Positions 28,648 to 37,931 of a DNA stretch of 64,000 bases are shown one piece after another (the first letter of the stretch is position 1; every line of letters starts with the position of its first letter). Both the position numbers and the translations under genes were made by a program. Under the pieces are notes generated by a model that did not search any database, was not told the origin of the DNA, and worked only from the letters and a program-made list of their open reading frames with translations. Location of the stretch: assembly GCF_015751895.1 (NCBI RefSeq), contig NZ_JADOTZ010000001.1, positions 868,001 to 932,000 of the forward strand. The letters are read 5' to 3'. The DNA comes from Zhihengliuella flava (GTDB lineage Bacteria > Actinomycetota > Actinomycetes > Actinomycetales > Micrococcaceae).

Positions 28648-30321
28648 CTAGTGGAAGAAGTGGCGGGTCCCACCGGTGAAGTACATGGTGATTCCGGCGG
28701 CGTTCGCCGCGTCGATCACTTCTTGATCCCGGACAGAACCGCCCGGCTGGACCACGGCCTTCACCCCGGCATCAATCAGGATCTGCAGCCCGTCCGCGAA
28801 CGGGAAGAACGCGTCCGACGCCGCCACGGCCCCGCGAGCGCGCTCCGGCGCCGCGGTACCCTCCACGTTTTCGGCGCCGCCGGCCGAGTCGGCACCGGAC
28901 GCTACGGACACGCCGAGCGTGTTGGCGCGCTCGACGGCGAGGCGGCAGGAGTCGAGGCGATTGACTTGGCCCATTCCGATACCGACGGCCGCGCCGCCGG
29001 AGGCCACCAAAATGGCGTTGGACTTGGCCGCTCGCACCGCACGCCACGCGAACGCCAAGTCGGCTAGCGTTGCCTCATCCGCGGCGTCCCCGGCGGCCAG
29101 CGTCCACGCCGCCGGATCATCGCCCTCCGCGTCCACGGCGTCACGCTGCTGCACGAGGGCGCCTCCGCTGATCTGGCGGGTCTCCGCCGGGTAGCGATCG
29201 AAGCCTTCCGGCAGCTGCAGGAGCCGAATGTTCTTCTTGGCGGAGAGGATCTCCACCGCCGCCGGCTCGAAGCCGGGGGCCACCACGACCTCGGTGAAGA
29301 TGCCCTTGACGGTCTCCGCCATGGCCTGCGTTACCGGGCGATTCGCCGCAATCACTCCGCCGAAGGCAGAGACCGGATCCGTGCCGTGAGCCTTCGCATG
29401 GGCATCGGCGATCGGGTCCGCCGCGCCCTCCGTGGCAACCGCGATGCCGCACGGGTTAGCGTGCTTGATGACCGCGACGGCGGGGTCGGCGAAGTCGTAG
29501 GCGGCGCGCACGGCCGCGTCGGCGTCGACGTAGTTGTTGTAGCTCATGGCCTTGCCGTGCAGTTGCTGGGCCTGCGCGATCCCCGCCGGGGCGGCCGGAT
29601 CCACGTAGAGCGCAGCGGGCTGATGCGGGTTCTCGCCGTAGCGCAGCACCTGCGAGCGCTCCAAGGTCAGCGCCGCGAAGGAGGGCCAGCCCTGGGCCTC
29701 GTCACCCGCATCGTCACCGAACTGCGCGGCCGTCCACGCGGCCACGGCCGCATCGTACGCGGCCGTGTGGGCGAAGGCGGCGGCGGCGAGCCGCTGGCGC
29801 TCGGCGAGCGTGAATCCACCCGCGTTCGCGGCTTCCACCACGCGCGAGTACTTGGCCGGGTCAACCACGATGCCGACGGAGGGGTGATTCTTTGCGGCCG
29901 CGCGCACCATGGAGGGGCCGCCAATGTCGATCTGCTCGACGACGGCGTCCGGCGCCGCGCCGGACTTGACCGTGTCCACAAACGGATACAGGTTCACGAC
30001 CACCAGATCGAACGGCTCGACCTCCAGCTCGGCCAGCTGGCGGACGTGATCCGGCAGGCGCCGATCAGCCAACACGCCGGCATGCACGCGCGGGTGGAGC
30101 GTTTTCACGCGGCCGTCGAGGCACTCCGGAAAGCCGGTGACCTCAGAGACCTCGGTGACGGGCACGCCGGCGGCGGCAATCCGCGAGGCCGTTGAGCCCG
30201 TAGACACGATCGCGACGCCAGCGGCGTGAAGGCCCTGGGCGAGTTCCTCCAGCCCAGTCTTGTCGTAGACGGAAATCAGGGCCCGGCGGATCGGGACGCG
30301 GTCCAGGACGGTTTCGCTCAC
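28648..30321 (-). CDS. purH: Bifunctional AICAR transformylase/IMP cyclohydrolase
   Basis: Catalyses the last two steps of IMP synthesis: formylation of AICAR by 10-formyl-THF, then ring closure. 557 residues. An N-terminal MGS-like IMP cyclohydrolase domain (about 10-145, with [25 protein letters not shown]-type sequence and [12 protein letters not shown]) and a C-terminal transformylase domain with [12 protein letters not shown] (Lys-His active site), [10 protein letters not shown] and FPFADGLQ. Its substrate AICAR (ZMP) is the ligand precursor sensed by the ZTP riboswitch before glyA in this window. GGGAGA lies before the GTG start. Confidence 0.97.
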   Translation of the reverse strand: MSETVLDRVPIRRALISVYDKTGLEELAQGLHAAGVAIVSTGSTASRIAAAGVPVTEVSEVTGFPECLDGRVKTLHPRVHAGVLADRRLPDHVRQLAELEVEPFDLVVVNLYPFVDTVKSGAAPDAVVEQIDIGGPSMVRAAAKNHPSVGIVVDPAKYSRVVEAANAGGFTLAERQRLAAAAFAHTAAYDAAVAAWTAAQFGDDAGDEAQGWPSFAALTLERSQVLRYGENPHQPAALYVDPAAPAGIAQAQQLHGKAMSYNNYVDADAAVRAAYDFADPAVAVIKHANPCGIAVATEGAADPIADAHAKAHGTDPVSAFGGVIAANRPVTQAMAETVKGIFTEVVVAPGFEPAAVEILSAKKNIRLLQLPEGFDRYPAETRQISGGALVQQRDAVDAEGDDPAAWTLAAGDAADEATLADLAFAWRAVRAAKSNAILVASGGAAVGIGMGQVNRLDSCRLAVERANTLGVSVASGADSAGGAENVEGTAAPERARGAVAASDAFFPFADGLQILIDAGVKAVVQPGGSVRDQEVIDAANAAGITMYFTGGTRHFFH

Positions 30322-30460
30322 AGAGGTCTCCCAGTTGAGGTGTTCGGGGTCGGTAGCCTCAGTCTACCGGCGCGATCGGCGCGATTCCGAAGTGTTGCTA
30401 GGCGCGACGGACCCCGCCGGCCGGGAGTGCGGTCTGCGCGGACTGGGAGGCCCGGCAGCC

Positions 30461-31129
30461 TTAGCGCGCGGCTTCGACCTCGGCGTCGTCGTCCTGCTGA
30501 CCCACCTCATCCTCGAGGTCCAAGAGCTCGGGGAAATGCTGGCTCAGCTGCTCGTGCGTCAGGCACCGCAGCAGCAGCTTCTCCGCGTGTTCCTCGTCGG
30601 AGACGAAGGCGACGAGGTGGACACGGTGCCGGTCCAGCTCCTTGCGCACGGCGATGACGGCCGCAATGAGGCACCGGTAGTACCGACGCACCGTGTCTTC
30701 CCACCCGTGCTCGGCGGCCGCGGCGTTGAGCCGGTCGTTCCACGCCTCCGCGTGATCGTCATCGAACAAATCCATGGAACACCAATGCCACGAACTGGCG
30801 TCCCAGCGCGGCGAGTAGAAGCCGTCCGAGACTTGGGGTTCATCGAGCTCGGAGAAATCGGCGTCGTCGTCGACGGCTTGGTCATGGGCCAGCACTTGAC
30901 GCGCCTCGTCGTCGAGATCGCGGCCGAAGGCCTCTTCTGAATTAAGGGCCAAGACGGGCAGGCGTAGTGGTTCATCGGCGCTCGCGCCGGCGGCGTCCGG
31001 CGCGGTGGCCGTCACTTCCAGCGCCAGACCGTAGAACGTCTGGGACGGGTGATCGGAGATCACTTCCCCCGCAATACGGGCCGCGGCGGAACGGATCTCG
31101 CATTCGAGGAGATTCCAATCGAGTTCCAT
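30461..31129 (-). CDS. Acidic hypothetical protein (possibly DUF4303-like)
   Basis: A soluble protein of 222 residues, strongly acidic in its middle and end, with no signal peptide or membrane segment. Stretches such as ATRIAGEV-type N-terminus, FYGLALEVTAT, SPRWDASSWHW and VAFVSDEEHAEKLLLRCL recall DUF4303/SMI1-type proteins of unknown function, but I would not insist on this. ATG 31129 follows TAGTGT plus 6 bases (leaderless). It lies alone between purH and the NRAMP-like gene; no toxin gene is adjacent that would make it an immunity protein. Confidence 0.65.
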   Translation of the reverse strand: MELDWNLLECEIRSAAARIAGEVISDHPSQTFYGLALEVTATAPDAAGASADEPLRLPVLALNSEEAFGRDLDDEARQVLAHDQAVDDDADFSELDEPQVSDGFYSPRWDASSWHWCSMDLFDDDHAEAWNDRLNAAAAEHGWEDTVRRYYRCLIAAVIAVRKELDRHRVHLVAFVSDEEHAEKLLLRCLTHEQLSQHFPELLDLEDEVGQQDDDAEVEAAR

Positions 31130-31135
31130 ATCCAG

Positions 31136-31141
31136 ACACTA
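31136..31141 (-). promoter_or_regulatory. -10 element TAGTGT, leaderless promoter
   Basis: Minus-strand TAGTGT, 6-base spacer, ATG 31129. Confidence 0.5.
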
Positions 31142-31206
31142 CCGCCGCGAAGCGCCGCGCGACACTAGCCAAGCGGAATTTGCGCAGAATCGTCACAGAA
31201 AAAGTC

Positions 31207-31249
31207 GGCCCCGGAGCGCCCTGCGTTATCTCGCAGGTGCTCCGGGGCC
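31207..31249 (-). terminator. Terminator after the NRAMP-like gene
   Basis: Arms GGCCCCGGAGC/GCTCCGGGGCC enclose an inner CCTGCG/CGCAGG stem. On the minus strand the stem is soon followed by TTTTT. It ends transcription from 31268-32545. Confidence 0.85.
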
Positions 31250-31267
31250 GTCCCCGAGCGCGGGCGG

Positions 31268-32545
31268 CTACCCCGCGACGACGTCCATGACTTTAGAGAC
31301 CAGCTGGTAGCCGCCGAGCCAGACGAACAATGCCGCAGTGATGACCAGCGCCGTGTTGGTGTACCAGCGGTTCTTCCACTCCGCCGGAATCCCCCACCGG
31401 CTGCCGTTGAGCAGCGGTAGCAAGGTGATGGCTAGGAACGGCATAAAGAGCGAGCCCATGACGCCGTAAGCGAGCACCAATGCAATCGGCTGATCCAGCA
31501 TGAGCAACAGCATCGGCGGGAAGGTGAGCCAGATCAGGTAGAAGCGGAAGTACTTGCCGTGGGCCTTGGCATCCGGGTGCTCCGAGCCCTTGCCCCGCAC
31601 GTTGGCCCAAAAGTCGGCAAACATCAGGGAGACGCCATTCCAGACGCCCAGCATCGAGGAAAACGCGGCGGCAAAGAATCCGACGAGGAAGACCTTGGCG
31701 ATCACCATGCCGTACTCGTCCTCGAGCACCGCGGTCAGATCCAGCAGGCCCTGATCACCGGAGGAAACGGCCACGCCTGCCGCGCGGATCACCTCGGCGC
31801 CGACGATCATCATGGCGATGACGAAGATGCCGGTCATGACGTACGCCATGGTGTTGTCCAGGCGCATGACGCGCATGAACTTGGGCTGGTACCAGCCCTT
31901 CTCGCGCAGCCAGTAGCCGTAGGCGGCGAGCGTGATGGTGCCGCCGACGCCGCCGGCGAGCGCCAGCGTGTATAGCAGACCGCCCTCGGGCAGCAGCGGG
32001 ACGAACCCGGTGAACATCTCCGGCAGGTTGGGGACGGCCAGAATGGCCAGGCCCACGATGGTGAAGAACATGATGCCCACCAAGATGGCGGTGATCTTCT
32101 CAAACGCCGCGTACCGGTTCAGCCACACGAGCGCGAAGCCGAGCAGCGCCGTCCCCACCGCAAAGATCCACAAGGGGACGGACGGGAACAGCGCGGCGAG
32201 CGGCAGGGCCGTCGAGGACATCGCCGAGGCACCGTAGACGAAGCCCCAAATGACGATGTAAGGACCGAAGTACCACAGCGGCCAGCGCCCCAGCTTCCGC
32301 CACCCCTCCAGGATGGTGTTGCCCGTGGTGATCGAGTAGCGGGCCGTGCCCTCGACGAGCACGATTTTGAGCACGACGCCAATGATGACGGCCCACAAGA
32401 GGCCGTACCCGTAGCGGGATCCTGCGGCGAGCGTGGCGACCATATCCGCGGCGCCCACTCCCGTGGCCGCGACGACGAGGCCCGGCCCGATGACTTTCCA
32501 TTTCTTGGGCGGCTCGAGGCCCGCCTGGTTGACTTCCTGACTCAC
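31268..32545 (-). CDS. Divergent NRAMP family metal-ion transporter
   Basis: A 425-residue membrane protein with about 11 segments and the overall NRAMP/LeuT-like pattern. The region that normally carries DPGN in segment 1 reads GPGLVVAATGVGAADMVATLAAGS (residues 20-43, shown only in part here as GVGAADM), and the segment-6 region is GGVGGTITLAAYGYWLRE with no MPH. It therefore lacks the usual Mn/Fe ligands and belongs to a divergent clade, perhaps with other ion preference (Mg2+ or none). The start is GTG 32545, with AGGAGGGAA upstream. A longer in-frame start at 32689 lacks support. Confidence 0.78.
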   Translation of the reverse strand: MSQEVNQAGLEPPKKWKVIGPGLVVAATGVGAADMVATLAAGSRYGYGLLWAVIIGVVLKIVLVEGTARYSITTGNTILEGWRKLGRWPLWYFGPYIVIWGFVYGASAMSSTALPLAALFPSVPLWIFAVGTALLGFALVWLNRYAAFEKITAILVGIMFFTIVGLAILAVPNLPEMFTGFVPLLPEGGLLYTLALAGGVGGTITLAAYGYWLREKGWYQPKFMRVMRLDNTMAYVMTGIFVIAMMIVGAEVIRAAGVAVSSGDQGLLDLTAVLEDEYGMVIAKVFLVGFFAAAFSSMLGVWNGVSLMFADFWANVRGKGSEHPDAKAHGKYFRFYLIWLTFPPMLLLMLDQPIALVLAYGVMGSLFMPFLAITLLPLLNGSRWGIPAEWKNRWYTNTALVITAALFVWLGGYQLVSKVMDVVAG

Positions 32546-32781
32546 GAAAGGTTCCCTCCTGCTCGGTGGCGTGCGCGCGCCGTCCCCCGCGTGAGCGCAC
32601 GGCCGGTGGACCGCCTGACGGCGGCGACTTCTCACCAGCACGGCAATGTGACGCGGAACAGCATACCGAGTGTTCGGGACCACGGGCACGACGCCGCGGC
32701 CTATACGCTAGGAGGGCGCTGCCCTCGCGGCGAACCGTTCCATGTCTAGTCCTTGATCAGTCCTGATAGAGGGGACCCTCG
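32546..32781. other. Divergent promoter region NRAMP-like/MFS
   Basis: This 236-base stretch has no gene. On the plus strand TATACG/TACGCT around 32702 is a likely -10. Downstream of it lies a 12-base dyad ATCAG-TC-CTGAT (32756-32767) and then GAGGG-GA-CCCTC (32769-32780), which contains the ribosome-binding site of the MFS gene. On the minus strand TATGCT (32667-32662) is a possible -10 for the NRAMP-like gene. Confidence 0.45.
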
Positions 32782-34134
32782 TTGAGCAACGAATACCGTC
32801 AGCTTCCCTCCGGAGCCGCCGTGGTGCAGAACCTGCCCTGGCGGTGGGGCGTACAGGGAAAAATCTTCCTCATTGGCGGGCTCGGCTTCATGTTTGACGC
32901 CTGGGACGTCACGCTCAACGGCGCACTGATTCCGCTGGTCAGCGAAGAATGGGGTCTCGAGCGCAGCACGGCGGCGCTGCTGAGCACCGCCAACCTCATC
33001 GGCATGGCGGTGGGCGCCTTCGCGTGGGGCACGATTGCTGACCGGGTGGGCCGCAAGAAGGCCTTCGCGTGGACGCTGCTGCTGTTTTCCCTCTTTACCG
33101 TCGCTGGCGCGTTCGCGCCGTCGTTTGAACTGTTTGTCCTCTTCCGGTTCCTCGCCGGCGTCGGCCTCGGCGGCTGCATCCCGGTGGACTACGCGCTGGT
33201 CGGAGAGTTCACCCCGGCCAAGGCGCGCGGCCGGGTGTTGACCGCCATGGATGGTTGGTGGCCCATTGGTGCGGCGCTCGCGTTCTTTGTCACCGCGCTG
33301 ATCCAGCTCTCCACGGACAATTGGCGGCTCATCTTGTTGGTCATGGTGTTGCCCGCGCTGCTGGTCTTCTGGGTGCGGCAAGGCGTGCCCGAGTCCCCCA
33401 TGTATCTGATCCGGCAGGGCCAGAGCCGGCGCGCGGCCGAGGTCATTGATGAGTTGGTGGCGCGCACCGGTGCGGAGGCCACCCCGTATACCCTGCCGGA
33501 CCCGCAGGACGCACCCCGCCTGTCGGCCGGGTCCGTCGGTGAACAGCTAGCCAAGGTGTGGCGCTATGACTGGAAGGTGACGACGGGGGCGTGGAGCCTC
33601 TTCTTCTCCGTGCTGTTGGTCTATTACTTGGCACTGACGTGGATGCCCTCGCTCTTGGCCGACGCCGGTATGAGCCAGGTCCGCTCCTTCTTCTCGACCG
33701 CAGGCATGGCGGCCGTGGGCCTCGCCGGCGTCGCCGTCTCCGCGCTGCTGGTCGAACGCGTGGGCCGCAAGTGGCTCCTCGGTGTCTCCGGGCCGGCCTC
33801 CGCGCTGATCTTGGTCATCACCTCTTTGATGTTGGGCAACCCAGAGGTTGCTGTGATCTGGCTGTTGATCTTCGGATTTGTGGTCCAAATTGCGATCCCG
33901 GTTCTCTACGCTTACGTATCAGAGCTGTACCCCACTGATCTGCGCGGATCGGGTTTCGGTTGGGCGTCCACGTTTAGTCGCGTCGGCGCTGGGATCGGGC
34001 CCCTGGTCTTTGCGGTGGTCTGGCCGGTGATCGGCCTCGCCAACGCCTTCCTGATGGCCGGGGCGCTCGTCGTAGCGGCCGTCGCCTGGATGGCCCGCTT
34101 CGCGCCGGAGACGCGGGGCAAGGTGCTGCACTAG
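32782..34134 (+). CDS. MFS transporter (metabolite:proton symporter type)
   Basis: A 450-residue major facilitator with 12 segments. Signature motifs GTIADRVGRKKAF (loop 2-3), RFLAGVGLGGCIPVDYALVGEF (segment 4) and VERVGRKWLLG (loop 8-9), with YVSELYPTDLRGSGFGW before the last segments. This sugar-porter-like pattern is shared by aromatic-acid and niacin importers. The start is TTG 32782, with GAGGGGA upstream; no ATG or GTG precedes the first segment in frame nearby. Possible substrate: a small organic acid. The next gene is 36 bases away but unrelated. Confidence 0.85.
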   Translation: MSNEYRQLPSGAAVVQNLPWRWGVQGKIFLIGGLGFMFDAWDVTLNGALIPLVSEEWGLERSTAALLSTANLIGMAVGAFAWGTIADRVGRKKAFAWTLLLFSLFTVAGAFAPSFELFVLFRFLAGVGLGGCIPVDYALVGEFTPAKARGRVLTAMDGWWPIGAALAFFVTALIQLSTDNWRLILLVMVLPALLVFWVRQGVPESPMYLIRQGQSRRAAEVIDELVARTGAEATPYTLPDPQDAPRLSAGSVGEQLAKVWRYDWKVTTGAWSLFFSVLLVYYLALTWMPSLLADAGMSQVRSFFSTAGMAAVGLAGVAVSALLVERVGRKWLLGVSGPASALILVITSLMLGNPEVAVIWLLIFGFVVQIAIPVLYAYVSELYPTDLRGSGFGWASTFSRVGAGIGPLVFAVVWPVIGLANAFLMAGALVVAAVAWMARFAPETRGKVLH

Positions 34135-34170
34135 TGCCGCCTCCGGTGGCACCGATTCGAGGAGGAAGTC

Positions 34171-35352
34171 ATGTTTGACCCGCACGCACGATTCGATGTT
34201 CAGGCCGCCACTGACCGCTTCGTAGTGGTCTTCGAGACGGAGGATACCGACGCGCTCGAGCGCGAGGTGCCGTCCCTGCTCGACGCCGAAGGTTACGGCA
34301 CGGACACCTACTTCCCCCGCCTCGGCATCGCCATTGTGGATTCTGACCCGGACCACGTGGGAGCCTTCCAGGCACGCCATGCTGAACGACGTCGGCGCCT
34401 CGCCGTCGTGCCGGAGCTCACCTATCACGCCCTGCCCGGAGGCGGCACGGTGCCGCCGGCAGCCGGGGATCAGGCGCCGGACTCCTTTGCCGATTCTGCC
34501 GCGCTGACGTGGGGTGTTCAGGCCGTGCGCGCCGTCGAGTCCGGCGTCACCGGCGCTGGCATCCGGGTGGCCGTGTTGGATACCGGATTCGCGCTGGACC
34601 ACCCGGACTTTGCAGACCGGCAGGTCACGGCCGAATCGTTCGTCCCGGGCGAGGACGCCCAGGACGGCCACGGCCACGGCACCCACTGCATCGGCACCGC
34701 GTGCGGCCCCCGCGAGGCCTCCGGCGACACCCCTGGCTACGGCGTGGCGCCGGGCGCCGAGATCTTCTCCGGCAAAGTCTTGGGCGCCTCCGGATCCGGC
34801 TCGGATACCACGATCCTGGCCGGCATCGAGTGGGCCCTCGAGAACGAATGCCACGTGATCTCCATGTCCTTGGGTGCCGATGTGCGTCAGGTTCACCCGC
34901 CCTACGTTGCCGCCGGGCGCGCGGCGCTGCGCGCCGGTTCCCTCATCGTTGCCGCCGCCGGCAACAACGCCCGCCGCTCGTCCGGAGACGCCGGCTTCGT
35001 GGGCGCGCCCGCGAACAGCCCGTTCGTCATGGCCGTGGCCGCCCTGAACTCCGAGCTCGGGCTCGGCGACTTCTCGGCGCGCACCCTACCCGGCCGAGGG
35101 GGCCAGATCGACATCGCGGGGCCAGGCGTGGACGTCTTCTCCGCGTGGCCGGGCGCGCAGCGCTACAACACGATCAGCGGCACCTCCATGGCCACCCCGC
35201 ACGTCGCCGGTGTGGCGGCTCTCCTCGCCGAGGCCACGGGCTTCCGCGGCCGTGAGCTCTGGGCGGAGCTCGTCCAGGAAGCGCAACGGCTGGACCTGTC
35301 CTCGCTGGACGTGGCCGCCGGGTTGACGCTAGCGCCGCCTGCGCAGCGCTGA
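34171..35352 (+). CDS. S8 family (subtilisin-like) serine peptidase, no signal peptide
   Basis: A 393-residue subtilase. Catalytic triad visible: Asp137 in VAVLDTGF, His172 in GHGHGTHCIG, Ser339 in GTSMATPHVAG, with oxyanion Asn265 in AAAGNN. Residues about 15-88 (FVVVFETEDTDALEREV to VVPELTYHAL) look like an I9-type propeptide. There is no signal peptide and no membrane segment, so it probably acts in the cytosol or leaves by another route. AGGAGGAAG lies just before ATG 34171. An 85-residue protein resembling a free I9 propeptide is encoded at 37932, two genes downstream. The role may be controlled intracellular proteolysis. Confidence 0.88.
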   Translation: MFDPHARFDVQAATDRFVVVFETEDTDALEREVPSLLDAEGYGTDTYFPRLGIAIVDSDPDHVGAFQARHAERRRRLAVVPELTYHALPGGGTVPPAAGDQAPDSFADSAALTWGVQAVRAVESGVTGAGIRVAVLDTGFALDHPDFADRQVTAESFVPGEDAQDGHGHGTHCIGTACGPREASGDTPGYGVAPGAEIFSGKVLGASGSGSDTTILAGIEWALENECHVISMSLGADVRQVHPPYVAAGRAALRAGSLIVAAAGNNARRSSGDAGFVGAPANSPFVMAVAALNSELGLGDFSARTLPGRGGQIDIAGPGVDVFSAWPGAQRYNTISGTSMATPHVAGVAALLAEATGFRGRELWAELVQEAQRLDLSSLDVAAGLTLAPPAQR

Positions 35353-35484
35353 GGGAGGCGCAAAGTGTGCGATTATTGAGCCAACCACTTCAACCACATG
35401 GAGCGTGAATCACAAGACAGTGGACAGATCCTCTGCCCCCTCTCGATTATCCAAGCAGTTCCACCCGGCTGAGGCGGTGACACC

Positions 35485-36906
35485 GTGCTCGAGCCACTGC
35501 TGATTCTTCTCCTCGGCGTCGTGGTCATGTCCGCCATCATCGCGGCCAACGGCTACTTCGTGGCGCAGGAATTCGCCTACATGTCCGTGGATCGTTCCCG
35601 CCTCGCGGCGCAGGCCAAGGCGGGGGACAAGATTGCTCAGCGCGCCCTGAAAGTGACCCGCCGGACGTCGTTCATGCTCTCCGGAGCCCAGCTGGGCATC
35701 ACGGTCACTGGCCTGATGATCGGCTACGTCGCGGAACCTCTGATCGGCGAATCCCTGGGCGTACTCTTGGGCGGCATCGGCGTCCCCGCGGCCGTGAGCA
35801 TCTCGGTGGGCACGGTGGCTGCCCTCGCGCTCGCCACGATCGTGCAGATGATTTTCGGCGAGCTCTACCCCAAGAATCTCGCGATCGCCTCCCCGGAGCC
35901 CTTGGCCCGGCGCCTCGCCTCGTCCACCCTGATTTACCTCACCGTCTTCGGCTGGCTCATCACGATCTTTGATCACGCGGCCAACGCCTTCCTGCGCCTG
36001 TTCAAGATGGAACCGGTGCATGACGTTGACTCCACCGCCACGGCGGACGATCTGGAGAAAATCGTCGCCAACTCGCGCAGCAGCGGAGACTTGCCCGACG
36101 AGCTGTCCCTCCTGCTGGACCGAATCCTCGACTTCCCCGACCGCGACGTCGAGCACGCCATGATCCCACGGTCGCAGGCCGACTCGGTGACCCCAGACAC
36201 CACGGTGGGCGAGCTCAAGCAGCTCATGTCCACGGCCCATTCGCGCTACCCCGTGCTGGAGGACGACCAGCCAGTCGGCGTGGTCCACTTGGTAGACCTC
36301 CTCAAGCACCCGGTCGCGGAGGAAACGCCGGCCGCGCAGGTGATGCGTGAGCCCCTGGTCCTGCCAACCCTCATGGCGTTGCCCGATGCGCTCAATAAGC
36401 TGGTCGGGTCCCACAACGAGCTCGCCTGCATCATTGACGAGCACGGCGGATTCGCTGGCGTGCTCGCGCTCGAAGACCTTGCCGAAGAACTCATCGGTGA
36501 GCTCACCGATGAGCACGACGACGCCGAGGACACTGAGCTCACGGCCGCCGCCGAGCCCAACACGTGGCACGTCGCCGGCGACATCCACATCGACGAGGTT
36601 GAGCGCGCGATCGGCCACCCCTTGCCCCCGGGTGATTTCGAAACGATCGCCGGCTTGCTGATCGCCACCGTGGGCGAGCTGCCTGCGGAGGGCAGCACCA
36701 TCCGCGTGGAACTTCCGCAGCAAGCCGAGGACCTCGTCTCCGACGCCCCCACGGTGAGGCGCCTCGACGTGACGGTGGACTCGATCGACCGCCACGTGCC
36801 GGATCAGCTGACCGCGCGCCTCGTCGAGCTGCCGGTCGAAGACGACGAGCCAGCGGAGCGGGCCACGGCTCGCGACGAGACGGAAGGGACGGGACACAAC
36901 CAATGA
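35485..36906 (+). CDS. CNNM/HlyC-type transporter (DUF21, CBS pair, CorC domain)
   Basis: A 473-residue protein. N-terminal DUF21/CNNM membrane domain with four segments (about 1-190; typical MSAIIAANGYFVAQEFAYMSVDR and FGELYPKNLAIASPE), CBS pair (about 215-335; begins MIPRSQADSV, with EHGGFAGVLALEDLAEELIGE), and a C-terminal CorC_HlyC domain (about 350-440). Such proteins act in Mg2+/Co2+ handling or membrane-linked ion efflux; the hemolysin name is historical. GTG 35485, with GAGGCGG upstream. Overlaps the next CNNM gene by ATGA. Confidence 0.9.
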   Translation: MLEPLLILLLGVVVMSAIIAANGYFVAQEFAYMSVDRSRLAAQAKAGDKIAQRALKVTRRTSFMLSGAQLGITVTGLMIGYVAEPLIGESLGVLLGGIGVPAAVSISVGTVAALALATIVQMIFGELYPKNLAIASPEPLARRLASSTLIYLTVFGWLITIFDHAANAFLRLFKMEPVHDVDSTATADDLEKIVANSRSSGDLPDELSLLLDRILDFPDRDVEHAMIPRSQADSVTPDTTVGELKQLMSTAHSRYPVLEDDQPVGVVHLVDLLKHPVAEETPAAQVMREPLVLPTLMALPDALNKLVGSHNELACIIDEHGGFAGVLALEDLAEELIGELTDEHDDAEDTELTAAAEPNTWHVAGDIHIDEVERAIGHPLPPGDFETIAGLLIATVGELPAEGSTIRVELPQQAEDLVSDAPTVRRLDVTVDSIDRHVPDQLTARLVELPVEDDEPAERATARDETEGTGHNQ

Positions 36907-37922
36907 GTGGACTGCTCGTTGCCGCGATCACCCTCGGACTGATTGTCCTGAGCGCCTTCTTTGTCATCATCGAATTCGCGCTGCTGAGCGCCCGCCAGCA
37001 CCGCTTGGAAAACGACGCAGCCCAGAGCGCGTCCGCCCGGGCTGCGCTGCGCGGCATGAACGAACTGACCCTGATGCTCGCCGCCGCCCAGCTCGGCATC
37101 ACGGCCTGCACGTTTGCCCTCGGCGCCATCACCAAGCCGGCCGTGGACCAGTGGCTCGGCCCCGTGTTGACCGGATGGGGCGTGCCGGCCGGAATCGCCG
37201 ATGGCACGGCGTTTGCCCTGTCCCTCCTGTTCGTGACGTTCCTCCACCTCGTGATTGGCGAGATGGCCCCGAAGTCCTGGGCGATCGCCCACCCGGAAAC
37301 CTCGGCGAAGCTCATCGGCCTTCCCGCCCGCGGGTTCATGTGGGTGTTGCGGCCGCTGCTGATCTGGGTCAATACGATTGCCAACCGGTTGGTTCAAGCC
37401 AGCGGCGTCACGCCGGTGGAGCGCGCGGCGGTCGGCGGTCAGGACATTGACACCATCCGCCAGCTCGTCGAGCAGTCCACGTCGAAGGGCGCACTCGAGA
37501 GCGAATTCGGCCATCACCTGACGGACGTCATCGGCCTCAATGACCTGACGTTGGCGGATTTGGTCCGCCAAGACGTACCGCCGACCAGCGTTCCGGAACA
37601 CGCCACGGCGAGCGACGTGTGGCAGGCCTCGGCGGCGTCCGGCCACATGCGCATCCTCATCGCGCAGCAGGGCGCGCCCCCGGCCCTCATTCACGTGCGG
37701 GACACGCTCTTGGCTGACCCGTCCGATCCGGTCGAGTCCTTGGCCCGGCCGGCGTTCACACTGAGTGCTGCCACGCCCGTCTACGAGGCGCTGGCGTCGT
37801 CGCGCCGGGCCAGCGAACAGCTGATCGTGGTCACGGAGGAGGGCGGGCCAACGCCCTTCGTGGGGGTGGTCAGCGTCAAAGACATCATTAACAGGGTTCT
37901 GCCCACGGCCCGCCGGGTCTAG
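36903..37922 (+). CDS. CNNM domain protein, second copy
   Basis: A 339-residue paralogue of the preceding protein: DUF21 membrane domain (about 1-180, with FFVIIEFALLSARQHRLEND and HLVIGEMAPKSWAIAHPE) and a divergent CBS region (about 200-335) lacking the C-terminal CorC domain. Paired DUF21 genes of this kind are common in actinobacteria and suggest a heteromeric transporter. ATG overlaps the upstream stop (ATGA). Confidence 0.9.
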   Translation: MSGLLVAAITLGLIVLSAFFVIIEFALLSARQHRLENDAAQSASARAALRGMNELTLMLAAAQLGITACTFALGAITKPAVDQWLGPVLTGWGVPAGIADGTAFALSLLFVTFLHLVIGEMAPKSWAIAHPETSAKLIGLPARGFMWVLRPLLIWVNTIANRLVQASGVTPVERAAVGGQDIDTIRQLVEQSTSKGALESEFGHHLTDVIGLNDLTLADLVRQDVPPTSVPEHATASDVWQASAASGHMRILIAQQGAPPALIHVRDTLLADPSDPVESLARPAFTLSAATPVYEALASSRRASEQLIVVTEEGGPTPFVGVVSVKDIINRVLPTARRV

Positions 37923-37925
37923 TCT
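37920..37925 (+). promoter_or_regulatory. -10 element TAGTCT, leaderless promoter
   Basis: TAGTCT overlaps the stop of the CNNM gene and lies 6 bases before GTG 37932. Confidence 0.5.
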
Positions 37926-37931
37926 GGGGGC

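Noticed and set aside
30461-31129. Immunity protein of a toxin-antitoxin or contact-dependent system
   Set aside because: DUF4303-like resemblance is weak, and no toxin, Rhs, WXG or secretion gene lies nearby.
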